The notes under the pieces are model-generated. The model was not told the DNA's origin. It saw nothing but the letters and a program-made list of their open reading frames with translations, and made no database searches. This document shows, one piece after another, positions 34,271 to 44,870 of a stretch of 64,000 nucleotides of DNA. The DNA is from Stomoxys calcitrans (Eukaryota > Arthropoda > Insecta > Diptera > Muscidae), in NCBI RefSeq assembly GCF_963082655.1, contig NC_081554.1:126827453-126891452 (forward strand), read 5' to 3'. Each line of letters opens with the position of its first letter. Within the stretch, counting starts at the first letter, position 1. The position numbers and the translations under genes are program-made.

Positions 34271-36385
34271 TTAATTAAAATGATTATAAATCAAAGATTT
34301 GAACTGTCGTTCATTACTTATAATTTGAATACTATTGGGAAGATTATTCCAGAGACGTATAGCATTAACAAAGAACTGTTGTTCAGATACACGATATTGA
34401 TGACGTATTTGTATTACTTGTTTACCTCTTGTAGAGTTAGCAAAACGCAAAACAGAAGCCAGATATGACGGTTCATTGGTATAAATTATCTTGTGGATCA
34501 TTTGCAACAAGCGTATCTTAAGGAACGAGTTAAAAGAGACACCATATACTTGTCTGGCAAAGTCAGATACCCGGTCTCTTCTACGCAAACCAAAAATGTA
34601 TCTAACGACATCGTTAAAGGCCACGTGCAATTTATTCCTATGAGTTACATCACTACCGTAAAAAACCTCGCAAGAGTATAATAGTTTCGGCAGAATAAAT
34701 GTCCTAGCCAAAAGCATTCTTATTGACAAAGGGGTATACTGTCGACTCATATATAAGTTTCGTAAAACGCCGTAGGTCCTGCCCACTGTCATTCTGACAT
34801 GATTCTTCCATGAAAGTCTATCATCAAACTCCAAATCAAGGTTTCTTGCAGATGAAACAATCTCAATTGGGGCTCCAGCAATTGCCACATCAAGATTGGG
34901 CGGCATTGTCACCCGATTCCTACCAATTACAAGGCACTTTGACTTTATTGGATTTAAAAGAAGTCCGTTGGTGTTTGCCCATGTGTTTATCCTATGCAAG
35001 TCATTATTTAGTCGAAGTACGCCATCGATCAACCTCCCCGGCGAGGAGCTCATATACAGCTGTACGTCGTCGGCATACATATGAATACCACAGTTGCGCA
35101 ACTGTCCAGGAAGGTCATTGCTATATAAGGAAAAAAGGAGTGGGCCCAACACAGACCCCTGTGGAACACCTCTTGAGACTGGAAGATAACTAGAACAGCG
35201 GCTATCAACACATACCGATTGGCTTCTATTCGTAAGATAGGAATATATAAGATCCGTTGTTCTTTCAGAAAATTTAAATAAATGTTTCAGTTTAAGGCAA
35301 AGTATATTGGGATCAACGGAATCAAAAGCTTTCGAATGATCTAAAAGAACAAGAAAGGCAACTTTATCGCTGTCAATATCACTCCTTACATCTTCAACTA
35401 CTTTCAACAGTGCAGTAGTGCAACTGTGCTTTGGCCGGAAACCAGATTGAAAATCTGTTAGCAGCGAATTATTCGCAATATATTCAGATATTTTCCGGTT
35501 GACTAGAGTCTCAAATATCTTAGAGACGAATGGAAGTATTGCTATTGGCCTAAATTCCTGGTTATTCTTTGGTATTGCGACTATCCTTGCCCGTTTCCAA
35601 GACTGTGGATAGCAACTCCTTAAAATAATATTGTTAAAAAGATGGCACATATACGGAAGAATAAAGGGTAGAATTATCCTAAAAAATCTTGGGTCAATAC
35701 CATCAGAACCAATGGCATTAGACTTAATTGATTCTACAGCGCTAACGATATCGCTTTGTTCAAAACGCTCAAGATCAAAACGTAGGTCCGGTGAGGTGTT
35801 GTTACTACTATGGTTTACGTTACTAAATTCACTGTCGTAGAAATGTACGTTTGGCTCAGGAAAAGATATGTTCAAGAAACTCCTATTAATCTCATCTAAA
35901 TCAACATGTCTATCAATTGATGCATTATCACTTCCTATTCCAATTGACTTTATATGTCTCCAAGTATCTTTCGTGTTCAATGCCTCTTGAAATTTACGAC
36001 TAAAATAAGCTATTTTCTTCGTCTTTATACAAGAAGTGGTCTGATTCCTCGCACGCTTGTAATCATTGAAGAGTTCAGGTGTTCTAAAACGCTTCCATCG
36101 AGAGTACGCACAATCTCTTTTACGTATCAATACTTTAATATCATTATCAAACCACTGATTCCCATTCGAAAAAACAGTTCGGGTCTTCATCGGAACACAT
36201 TTGTCGAAAATCTGACTCACATTATGTTGAAGAAATGCAATCTGTTCATCTACGCAAGACATGCCATAAAGTTTCTGCCACTCAACGGTGCCAATTTCAC
36301 AAAGTAGTGAGTTATAATCAATGTTTCTATAGTCTCTGTACGTATATGTTATACTTGTATATTCCATTGGAACGCCATAAGTCAA
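34271..36385 (-). CDS. Non-LTR retrotransposon reverse transcriptase (uninterrupted C-terminal part)
   Basis: A 704-codon frame open from the inserted DINE-like element to its stop. Residues ~210-260 form the pre-palm block (AIGSDGIDPRFFRIILPFIL); ~265-300 includes WKRARIVAIPK and FRPIAILPF; then DFQSGFRPKHSCTTALLKV and LVLLDHSKAFDSVD (first catalytic Asp); RGVPQGSVLGPLLFSLYSND (motif B); MYADDVQLY (YADD catalytic pair); and the thumb. No RNase H domain is seen after it. CR1/Jockey-type is my best placement. The TTG at the N-terminal edge is not a true start: the frame continues into the endonuclease part at 37780-37976 once the inserted element is skipped. All core RT motifs are intact, so this insertion is fairly young. 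Confidence 0.9.
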   Translation of the reverse strand: MTYGVPMEYTSITYTYRDYRNIDYNSLLCEIGTVEWQKLYGMSCVDEQIAFLQHNVSQIFDKCVPMKTRTVFSNGNQWFDNDIKVLIRKRDCAYSRWKRFRTPELFNDYKRARNQTTSCIKTKKIAYFSRKFQEALNTKDTWRHIKSIGIGSDNASIDRHVDLDEINRSFLNISFPEPNVHFYDSEFSNVNHSSNNTSPDLRFDLERFEQSDIVSAVESIKSNAIGSDGIDPRFFRIILPFILPYMCHLFNNIILRSCYPQSWKRARIVAIPKNNQEFRPIAILPFVSKIFETLVNRKISEYIANNSLLTDFQSGFRPKHSCTTALLKVVEDVRSDIDSDKVAFLVLLDHSKAFDSVDPNILCLKLKHLFKFSERTTDLIYSYLTNRSQSVCVDSRCSSYLPVSRGVPQGSVLGPLLFSLYSNDLPGQLRNCGIHMYADDVQLYMSSSPGRLIDGVLRLNNDLHRINTWANTNGLLLNPIKSKCLVIGRNRVTMPPNLDVAIAGAPIEIVSSARNLDLEFDDRLSWKNHVRMTVGRTYGVLRNLYMSRQYTPLSIRMLLARTFILPKLLYSCEVFYGSDVTHRNKLHVAFNDVVRYIFGLRRRDRVSDFARQVYGVSFNSFLKIRLLQMIHKIIYTNEPSYLASVLRFANSTRGKQVIQIRHQYRVSEQQFFVNAIRLWNNLPNSIQIISNERQFKSLIYNHFN

Positions 36386-37779
36386 ACAAGTAAAAGCGTG
36401 CTAAGTTCGGCCGGGCCGAATCTTATATACCCTCCACCATGGATCGCATTTGTCGAGTTCTTTTCCCGGCATCTCTTCTTAGGCAAAAAAGGATATAAGA
36501 AAAGAGTTGCTCTGCTATTAAAACGATATCAAGATATGGTCCGGTTGGGACCACAATTAAATTATATGTTGGAGACCTGTGTAAAATTTCAGGCAATTCG
36601 TATAAGAATTGCGCCCATTGGGGCTTACGAAGTAAAATAGAGAGAAGGATTTATATGGGATCTGTATCGGGCTATAGACCGATTCAGACCATAATAAACA
36701 CGTTTGTTGATGGTCATGAGAGGATCCGTCGTACAAAATTTCAGACATATCGGATAATAATTGCGACCTCTAGGGGTCAAGAAGTCAAGATCCCAGATCG
36801 GTTTATATGGCAGCTATATCAGGTTGTGAACCGATTTGAACCTTATTTAACACACTTGTTGAAAGTAAAAATAAAATACGTCGTGCAAAATTTCAGCCAA
36901 ATCGGATAAGAATTGTGCCCTCTAGAAGCTCAAGAAGTCAAATCCCCAGATCTGTTTATATGACAGCTATATCAGGTTATGGACCGATTTGAACCATACT
37001 TGGCATAGTTGTTGGGTATCATAACAAAACACGTCGTGCGAAATTCCATTCCATTCGGATAAGAATTGCGCCCTCTAGAGGCTCAAGAATCAAGACCCAA
37101 GATCGGTTTATATGGCAGCTATATCAGGTTATGGACCGATTTGAACTACACTTGGCACAGTTGTTGGATATCATAACAAAACACGTCGTGTAAAATTTCA
37201 TTCCAATCGGATAAGAATTGCGCACTCTAGAGGCTCAAGAAGTCAAGACCCAAAATCGGTTTATATGGCAGCTATATCAGGTTATGGACCGATTTGAACC
37301 ATACTTGGCACAGTTATTGGATGTCATAACAAAACACGTCGTGCAAAATTTCATCCCAATCGGATGTGAATTGCGCACTCTAGAGGCTCAAGAAGTCAAG
37401 ACCCAAGATCGGTTTATATGGCAGCTATATCAAAACATGGACCGATATGGCCCATTTACAATACCAACCGACCTACACTTATAAGAAGTATTTGTGCAAA
37501 ATTTCAAGCGGCTAGCTTTACTCCTTCGGAAGTTAGCGTGCTTTCGACAGACAGACAGACAGACGGACGGACGGACGGACGGACGGACGGACGGACGGAC
37601 GGACGGACGGACGGACGGACGGACGGACGGACAGACGGACGGACATGGCTAGATCGACATAAAATGTCACGACGATCAAGAATATATATACTTTATGGGG
37701 TCTCAGACGAATATTTCGAGTAGTTACAAACAGAATGACGAAATTAGTATACCCCCCATCTTATGGTGGAGGGTATAAA
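36386..37779 (-). mobile_element. DINE-1/Helentron-like element inserted in a retrotransposon
   Basis: Complete copy: AACAAGTAAAAGCGTGC end, GCCGGGCCGAATC, TTCTTTTCCCGGCATCTC, seven units, the GTCY tract (here GGAC repeats expanded to ~100 bp, 37548-37646), the ATATATACTTTATGGGG box and a TATACCCCCCATCTTATGG end. It lies between T residues inside the endonuclease-RT frame, between the codons for KHDLCF and LTYGVP. Its units agree closely with those at 15228 and 56776. Confidence 0.9.
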
Positions 37780-37976
37780 AACATAAATCATGTTTTGAAA
37801 ATAGGGGTGCCGATAATTGATCATATAACTTAACATCAGTCTTGGAACTTACGAAGAACAAGTCAATAAGAGTCTCTGTTGTCATTGTATAGTGTGTGGC
37901 AGTATTGGAATTAACAACATGCAACCCTATTGATTGCATGCTCCCCGTCAAATGTGTTTCTTCAAGCACATTACTA
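37780..37976 (-). pseudogene. Retrotransposon endonuclease, C-terminal part
   Basis: Minus-strand reading gives ETHLTGSMQSIGLHVVNSNT, then TETLIDLFFVSS (the ...IDxxFxS motif of APE-type endonucleases) and PLFSKHDLCF (the S-x-H-D catalytic motif, with Lys at the variable position). It joins directly, in frame, to the N-terminal part beyond the mariner foldback element and to the RT part beyond the DINE-like element. Confidence 0.85.
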
Positions 37977-38583
37977 AAGGGTGATTTTTTTGAGGTTAGG
38001 ATTTTCATGCATTAGTATTTGACAGATCACGTGGGATTTCAGACATGGTGTTAAAGAGAAAGATGCTCAGTATGCTTTGACATTTCATCATGAATAGACT
38101 TACTAACGAGCAACGCTTGCAAATCATTGAATTTTATTACCAAAATCAGTGTTCGGTTCGAAATGTGTTCATTCACCGTAACGTTGCGTCCAACAGCATC
38201 TTTGAAAAAATACGGTCCAATGATTCCACCAGCGTACAAACCACACCAAACAGTGCATTTTTCGGGATGCATGGGCAGTTCTTGAACGGCTTCTGGTTGC
38301 TCTTCACTCCAAATGCGGCAATTTTGCTTATTTACGTAGCCATTCAACCAGAAATGAGCCTCATCGCTGAACAAAATTTGTCAAAATTTGAACACATTTC
38401 GAACCGAACACTGATTTTGGTAATAAAATTCAATGATTTGCAAGCGTTGCTCGTTAGTAAGTCTATTCATGATGAAATGTCAAAGCATACTGAGCATCTT
38501 TCTCTTTGACACCATGTCTGAAATCCCACGTGATCTGTCAAATACTAATGCATGAAAATCCTAACCTCAAAAAAATCACCCTT
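37977..38583. mobile_element. 607-bp foldback derivative of a Tc1/mariner transposon
   Basis: Two 195-bp arms (37977-38171 and 38389-38583) are inverted copies differing at about one base, flanked by TA at 37975-37976 and 38584-38585. Each arm is the 5' end of a mariner: TIR AAGGGTGATTTTTTTGAGG, UTR and the first ~25 transposase codons (MNRLTNEQRLQIIEFYYQ). The 217-bp centre, on the minus strand, is an internal transposase piece (FSDEAHFWLNGYVNKQNC then PEKCTVWCGLYAGG) containing the first catalytic Asp. It cannot encode an enzyme. The near-identity of the arms and intact TA duplication indicate recent mobility. Confidence 0.95.
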
Positions 38584-39097
38584 TATTAAAGTCACCAGTG
38601 ACTATAATATCATTATAATGACAATTTATATCCCCAAGTCTCTTCACCAAGTCATCATATTGCACTCTTTTGTTCGGACGGTATACAACCCCAACCAGAA
38701 CTTTTCTACGCAAACAGTGAAGTTCGGCAAAAATATATTCAACTTTGTCTGCTGAACTAGACGAAGCAATGGGTCTGAAATCTATGTCATGTCTTATATA
38801 GATAGCAACTCCACCACCTCTGCCATCCCGATCGGATCTTAAAAACCTGTAACCATCTACAGATACCAGTCTATTCCCATAATGTGGTTGAAACCATGTC
38901 TCAGAGACCGCAATAACGTCAACACCGGATTTCTCAAATATATAGCGAAACTCATCAATTTTGTTCTTAAGGCTCTGAGCATTTATATGCACAATTTTCA
39001 GTCCTGGCTTCTGTCGCGCTAGAACCCTGACCATCAGGTGTATATTGTCTCTAGAATTTTCCCTTTCATTACGAGGGAACAACATATTGAGAAACAT
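38584..39097 (-). pseudogene. Retrotransposon endonuclease, N-terminal part
   Basis: A 173-codon frame of APE-type endonuclease: KIVHINAQSLKNKIDEFRYI (Asn motif), DVIAVSETWFQ (catalytic Glu), GRGGGVAIYIRHDI, VGVVYRPN and IVTGDFN (Asp/Asn motif). It ends where the mariner foldback element entered the GDFN-coding region, so the protein is severed there. An upstream ORF1 was not found; the DNA to about 39600 may be 5' UTR or flanking sequence. Confidence 0.9.
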
Positions 39098-39800
39098 AGA
39101 TGTAATTGTAGACAGTACAAATCTTTGATTTTAAATTTATGTATGTATGACAAGGCAACGTTATTTAGTTTGAAAGATAAATAAAAATAAATAAATAATA
39201 GTTTAAAAGGGTTTAATTTCATGAAAAATTTAATTAAAAAGATTCTCATCATTATTATTTTAGCAAGTATCTGCGTTATGTTGTTCTCTGCTAGTTTCAG
39301 CAGAGCGAAAAAGAGTATCCAGCATATTGATGTGTTCAATGCAAATTGGGTTATCATTAACAAAGTGTTTGATATAGACCAATCCGCGATAAGTGTACGC
39401 CGAATGTACTTGATTTTGTTTCCTCAATCGAACTGCAGCTTGAAGGATCTGATAGTTGGAATGTGTTAGGTTTTCTTTAATATAAAAATTGGTTTCCGTT
39501 TGAAACCCTAATATTGATAAGGATAGGTTCGATCTGGTGTTCCTTCTGAATTCGCTTAATGTTTTTAAGAAATAGTTTTTGTCGTATGGAGAGTGTAGTT
39601 TGACAATAATTACTATTACTCTCGACTACAGGTGCCAAGGCACCAACCTATAGGAAGGGAGGGACATTTGGAGTTTATTTTGAGCCTCCTCCAAAAAGGA
39701 TTTGAAATTTTTTGTAATAGGTAGCACCTATTTCGAGATACGGATTTTTTTCTTTGAGGAGCGAAATGAAAACACAACCGCTCCACTCATGGGCTAATTT
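39098..39800. other. No gene recognised; possible retroelement 5' flank
   Basis: AT-rich sequence with short frames only. If the retrotransposon is full length, its 5' UTR and any ORF1 should begin here; I see no zinc-knuckle or other ORF1 signal. Confidence 0.4.
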
Positions 39801-39804
39801 ATAG

Positions 39805-40172
39805 GGTACGCATGGATGGTTTTATTACTGATCCTAACATATCTGCAAGATTTTCATAAATATCGGTTAAGATTTGGATAAAGCTCCCATATATATGCAT
39901 CGCCGGATTTCAACTTATGTGGCCGTAGTAACAACAATTTTCAACCGATCTGCACAAATGTTGGCATGGATTTTTCTGTTACTAATCTTGGCATGGACTG
40001 TTCTGTTACTTATCTTTTCAACCGATCTGCACAAAATTTGGCACGGATTGTTTTGCTATTGATCTTAACATATCTGCAAGACTTCATCAATATCGGTTCG
40101 GATTTGGACTTATGTGGCTGTAGCAACAACAATTTTCAAACCATCTGTTTGAAAAAGTCGGTTCAGATTTAG
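39805..40172 (+). repeat. Type C repeat fragments
   Basis: Three units with AATCGGTT(A)AGATTTGGAT, CAATTTTCAACCGATCTGCA and GGCCGTAGTAACAAC blocks like those in 32340-32985. Both ends are missing. Confidence 0.6.
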
Positions 40173-40179
40173 ATATTGC

Positions 40180-40470
40180 AAATTTTGCCCATGAACATTC
40201 CACTAAGGAACAGGGGAACCAAGGAACTTCTCACATATCAATGAGTGCAGTCCGACTCAAGTTTAAGCTCAATGATAAGGGCCCTCCTTTTTATAGCCGA
40301 GTCCGAACGGCGTGCCGTAGTGCGACACCTCTTTGGAGAGATTTTTTACATTTTGCCAGCATTAGGAAGGGAAAACCACCGTTGACATTTTTTTCTGGTG
40401 GTCTCGCCAGAATTCGAACCCATGCGTTCAGCATCATAGGCGGACATGCTAATCTTTGCCCGAATTTATA
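40180..40470 (-). mobile_element. tRNA-derived SINE
   Basis: Minus-strand head: AGATTAGCATGTCCGCCTAT (A-box side) and GGGTTCGAATTCTGG (B box), then a body with CCAGAAAAAAATGTCAACGG, CCGTTCGGACTCGGCTATAA and the end CTAGTGGAATG-like/GGGCAAAATTTGC. Fragments of the same body occur at 24432 and 31235, and a head-only copy at 47148. Confidence 0.75.
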
Positions 40471-41007
40471 TTTGTAGGGTATTATATAGTCGGCTCCTTC
40501 GGAACTATCGGAACGATTGTAAGTTCTTATCATTTCAAGTATAAGTTATCGAACTATTTTTCCGTCTACCTTATGAAGAAATTTCTAATCGTTGCGAACT
40601 TTTAACAAAAATAATATGCCCTTAAAATTAGGGAAACAAATCCAAATGGATGTCATAATGTCATGCATGTCAATAGACGGTTGTCCTTTAATTGTGATTC
40701 ATGAGAAGGTCCACACCCACATTTTCATTCATCTCATCTATGTCCCCGTTTCATCACCACACATTTGGCACTTGTTTGCCCATCCACTTGGAACACTCGA
40801 AAGGCAACTGAATGAAAGTGAACCAGGGAGCGAGAGTGGTAGATTGTCATAAATCGTGGTTTATCACAAACAATTTGTTGTAAATCACAGCGTTATTGTG
40901 TGACAAGGCAGAACATGGAGAGGAAGAACAATGACAACAGTCAGGACAAGCCACGAATCAGCTGCATGGAGCACCCAACCTTAATCGATTTTTAATTCTT
41001 TCTACAG
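40471..41007. other. Unique-looking sequence, possible intron
   Basis: No repeat family recognised. It ends in a good acceptor, TTTTTAATTCTTTCTACAG at 40989-41007, so it may be intronic to a plus-strand gene. Confidence 0.35.
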
Positions 41008-41122
41008 TTCATCAGAGCGCCAGCATAACCACGGTGCTCATCCTCATCATCATCATCATTCCACCGAGGGCACGAGGTCGTCACAAGGTGGGGGTTTGGA
41101 TTTCACAAGGGACCTGACATGA
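41008..41122 (+). CDS. Candidate 3'-terminal coding exon, gene unrecognised
   Basis: A pyrimidine-rich stretch ending in CTACAG is followed by an open frame (starting at 41009, one base belonging to a split codon) of 37 codons and TGA at 41120-41122. The peptide SSERQHNHGAHPHHHHHSTE then GTRSSQGGGLDFTRDLT is hydrophilic, His-rich and has balanced codon use, unlike the surrounding transposon debris. It looks like the disordered C-terminus of a larger protein. Upstream exons are not visible in the window, and no close polyadenylation signal was seen. It could also be a chance frame over a CAT microsatellite. Confidence 0.35.
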
Positions 41123-41480
41123 ATGTTAGCTATTCTGACTGCAAGCACTTGTGCGACATCATGAGTTGAGGTTGATATACAAGTTGTCCTGGCGCATCCT
41201 TGCATAACCTAACGGGTGGTTGGATATGTTGGTGGCTAAGTGTCTTTGTCATAGGAATAGAGCTACACTAATGTGGTTTTATTGTTTTCTAGTTCCCAAT
41301 GCAGTATAGCATTAACAGGGCGTAATCCCTTGTTTTTCATGAGTTCCTGCTGCTATAAGTCGCCACCAAGTGATGGATAGATGGATGGCTTAACTGAAGA
41401 GCTAAGACAACACAATATTGTATGTTAAACATCTTGTCTGCTGGTACACGAGTTAAAGGCTTTTGGAATATATTACGCGT
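41123..41480. other. No gene recognised
   Basis: Unique-looking sequence between the candidate exon and the retroelement relic. Confidence 0.35.
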
Positions 41481-42470
41481 GGAGTATACTCAGAGAATTT
41501 CGTATCAAAACCAAAGAATGTTTTTTATATGGAAAAGATTTCGATAATGGTGTTGCGGCAAAGGTTTAAAAGGTTTATTTAGAGTCAAACGGGCGACCTG
41601 ATGGCGTTTCGATGGAGTCGGAACGATGGAGTCGATCTATACATCCGTCTGGTGAGAGTAAATTCGTGGCGCTATCAAAGTTTGTCGCATTTGGTGTCGG
41701 TAATGACTTCCACCGATTTATTTCGAGCCATCTAGAGAATCGTACTATTCGAGTTTTTGTACCCATGTTCTCTTCTGATGTATACAAATTAACCGCAGGT
41801 GTACTACAAGGCTCTGTCCTTTCTCATTCTCTTTTTCTTATTTTCCTTGACGATTTACTGAAGCACACTTCGAATTTGCGGATGACAGTAATATTTGTTT
41901 GAATCTTCATGAGATTGGAGACAGGAGGCGGATTATGGATGATACACTCCGTCAGAACATGCTGGCCATGAATGAACAGTGCAGATTTTAATGCACGCAA
42001 GACGCAGTGCTGTTTCTTGTCTTACAAATGATCCGCTGACTCTTTACAATCGTCAATAACTATCGACGGTATGGATGTTGGGCGATCAAACGCTCTTGGT
42101 CTTTTGAGTATGAGAATACAATGTGATGCCCGTTGGCCACAACATGTATTCGAAGTGTCGAAAGAAGCATCCAAGTGCTTGGGCTTGCTTAGGTGGTGCA
42201 ATAACTACTTCACTTCATCTGATCTTCTAAATATCTATGCTATATTCATCAGGCCGATGATGCAAGACAGCTCGCATGTATGGGCCGGTGCTCGGAAGAC
42301 ATCCTTGAGCTACTCGACCGTGTTACGAGGATAGCGATAGTGTTGCCAGGGGACAGTAAAGTCTCCAACTCTATTGTTCCACTTGAACACCGTCGCAACG
42401 TGGGTTGCGTGGGTTACGTGGACCTGTTCTATCGTTACTTTCGTGGTATGTGTACCATAGATATAAGCCT
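41481..42470 (+). pseudogene. Non-LTR reverse transcriptase relic (CR1/Jockey-like)
   Basis: Plus-strand blocks in order: FGVGNDFHRFISSHLENRTI, VYKLTAGVLQGSVLSHSLFL (motif B, Pro changed to Leu), FLDDLL, a damaged ADDSNI region near 41880, ASKCLGLLRWCNNYFTSSDL, IFIRPMMQDSSHVWAGA, ELLDRVTRIA and VPLEHRRNVGCVGYVDLFYR. This is the palm, thumb and C-terminal region of a second non-LTR family. At least three frame changes and altered motifs make it a relic. It is truncated by a DINE-like element. Confidence 0.8.
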
Positions 42471-43811
42471 TTTTATACCCTCCACCAAAGGATGAGGATA
42501 TACTTATTTCGTCTTTCTGTTTGTAACTTCTCCAAATATTCGTCTAAGACCCCATAAGTATATATTGGGTTGCCCAAAAAATAATTGCGGATTTTTTAAA
42601 AGAAAGTAAATGCATTTTTAATAAAACTTAGAATGAACTTTAATCAAATATACTTTTTTTACACTTTTTTTTGTAAAGTAAGCAAAAGTAGCAGCTGATA
42701 ACTGACAGAAGAAAGAATGCAATTACAGAGTCACAAGCTTTGAAAAAATTTGTCAACGCCGACTATATGAAAAATCCGCAATTACTTTTTGGGCAACCAA
42801 TATATTCTTCATTGTTATGACAGTTTAAGTCGAACTAGACATGTCCGTCCGCCCGTCCGTCCGTCTGTCTGTCGAAAGCACGCTAACTTTTGAAGGAGTA
42901 AAGCTAACCGCTTGAAATTTTGCACAAATACTTCTTATAGGTCGGTTGGGATTGTTAATGGGGCATATCGGTCCATGTTTTGATATAGCTGCCATATAAA
43001 CCGACCTGGGATCTTGACTTCTTGATCCACTAGAGGACGCAATCCTATCCGATTTGGCTGAAATTTTGCGTGAGGTGTTTTGTTATGATTTCCAACAACT
43101 GTGTTGTGTTGTGTTGGTTCAAATCGGTCCATAACCTGATATAGCTGTCATATAAACCGATCTGCGGTCTTGATTTTTTGAGCCTCTAGAGGGCGCAATT
43201 CATATACGATTTGGCTGAAATTTTGCATGACGTGTTTCGCTATGACTTCAAACAACTGTGACAAGTATGGTCCATAATCTGATAAAGCTGCCATATAAAC
43301 CGATCTAGAATCTGGACTTTTTTACCCACTAGTCATAACTTGTTTTGTTATGACTTACAACAACTTTGCCAAATATGGTTCAAATCGGTCTATAACCAGT
43401 TATAGCTGCCATATGAACCGACCTGGGATTTTGACTTCTTGAGCCTCAAAAGGCCCAATTATTTTACGATTTTTCTGAAATTTTGTACAACGGCTTCTTC
43501 CATTACCTCCAACATACGTGTCGAATATGGTCTGAATCGTTCTTTAGCCTGATACAGCTCCCCTATAAACCGATCTCCCTATTTTACTTCTTGAGCCCCT
43601 AAAAGGCCCAATTCTTATTCGATTTGGCTGAAATTTTACTCATAGAGTTCTAGTGTGGTCTCCAACATTCAATTCAATAAGCAAAGCAATTCTCTTCTTT
43701 TATCCTTTGTTTATTTAAAAAGAGATACCGGGAAAGAACTCGACAAATGCGATCCATGGTGGAGGGTATATAAGATTCGTCCCGGCCGAACTTAGCACGC
43801 TTTAAGTTGTT
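42471..43811 (+). mobile_element. DINE-1/Helentron-like element carrying a MITE
   Basis: TATACCCTCCACCAAAGGAT end; the ATAAAGTATATATATTC box is split by the MITE at 42565-42800; GTCCGCCCGTCCGTCCGTC follows, then five units and the GTCCCGGCCGAACTTAGCAC tail. The element is slightly more diverged than the reference copy. Confidence 0.85.
42565..42800 (+). mobile_element. 236-bp mariner-type MITE, copy 3
   Basis: TTGGGTTGCCCAAAAAATA at the left, TACTTTTTGGGCAACCAA at the right, TA on both sides (42563-42564 and 42801-42802). It interrupts the ATATATAT box of the DINE-like element, giving a clear order of insertion. Confidence 0.9.
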
Positions 43812-43829
43812 ATTCCTGACGTATTTTAA

Positions 43830-44870
43830 AACAAGTAAAAACGTGTTAAGTTTGCCCATGCCGAACTATTTCCATGGTTATATCTAAATAGGGGCTGATT
43901 TCCATCATATTTTATTCAAGTCCCGAGAACTCATAAATAAGTAACAATTTCAGCGAAGTAAGGCAATAAATCTGCTTTTTATGGGACTACGACCCTAAAT
44001 TCATATTTGGTCGGATGTCGGGAGGCTTAAAACAACTCACTATTTCAAATTGCAACGAAATCGAGTAATAAACAAAGCATTTACGGGCTTCAGACCCTTT
44101 ATCGGCATGTCGGTCTATGTTACAGCTATATTTAAATATTGTCCAATCTTTACAATATTTGGGTCAGATGGCGAAAACCTTAAAACAAATCTCTGATTCA
44201 TACTTCAGTGAAATCGGCCAATAATTAAAGATTTTATGGGCTTTAGACCCTTTATCGGCAGATCGGTCTATATGGCAGTTATATATAAATATATCGGGAG
44301 GCTTAAGAAACTCATTGTTTCAAATTTCAGGAAATCGGATAAAAATAAAGATTTTATGGGCTTCAGACCATTTATAGGCAGATCGGTCTATATGGCAGCT
44401 ATTTCTAAATATAGTCTGATCTGAAGCATATTTGGGTCGGACATCGGGAAGCTTAAAACAACTCACTGTTTCAAATTTCAGCGAAATCGCATAAAAAATA
44501 AAGCTTTTATGGGCTGCAGACCTTTTATCGGCAGATCGGTCTATATGGCAGCTATATCCAAATATAATCTGATAAAAACCATATTTCAGTCAAATGTTGG
44601 GAAGCTTACAACAACTCAATGTTTCAAATTTCAGCGAAATCGGATGGTAAAGACAGCTTTTATGGTCTCCAGACCCTTTTTCGGCAGATCGGTCTATAAA
44701 GCAGCTATATCCAAATATGATCCGATTTGGCCCGTTCAAAAACTTAACCTGCGTGCAGCAAAAAGAAGAATCTGTGCCAAATTTCTGCTCAATATCTCAT
44801 TTTTGAAGGCTGTAGAGTGATTACAGCAGACGGACGGACAGACACACGGACATCGTTAAGAATATGTCAT
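43830..44870 (-). mobile_element. DINE-like element, diverged subfamily
   Basis: AACAAGTAAAAACGTGTTAA end, then six ~125-bp units with TTTATCGGCAGATCGGTCTA and TTCAAATTTCAGCGAAATCG, then GCAGACGGACGGACAGAC. The distal end is lost. The shorter unit and its sequence set it apart from other copies. Confidence 0.75.

Noticed and set aside
34810..35193. Plus-strand open frames opposite the reverse transcriptase
   Set aside because: They are antisense shadows of a strongly supported RT frame with intact motifs.
37548..37646. Tandem repeats that might suggest a CRISPR array or minisatellite gene
   Set aside because: The repeat is a simple GGAC microsatellite in a eukaryotic transposon; there are no spacers, and the genome is a fly.
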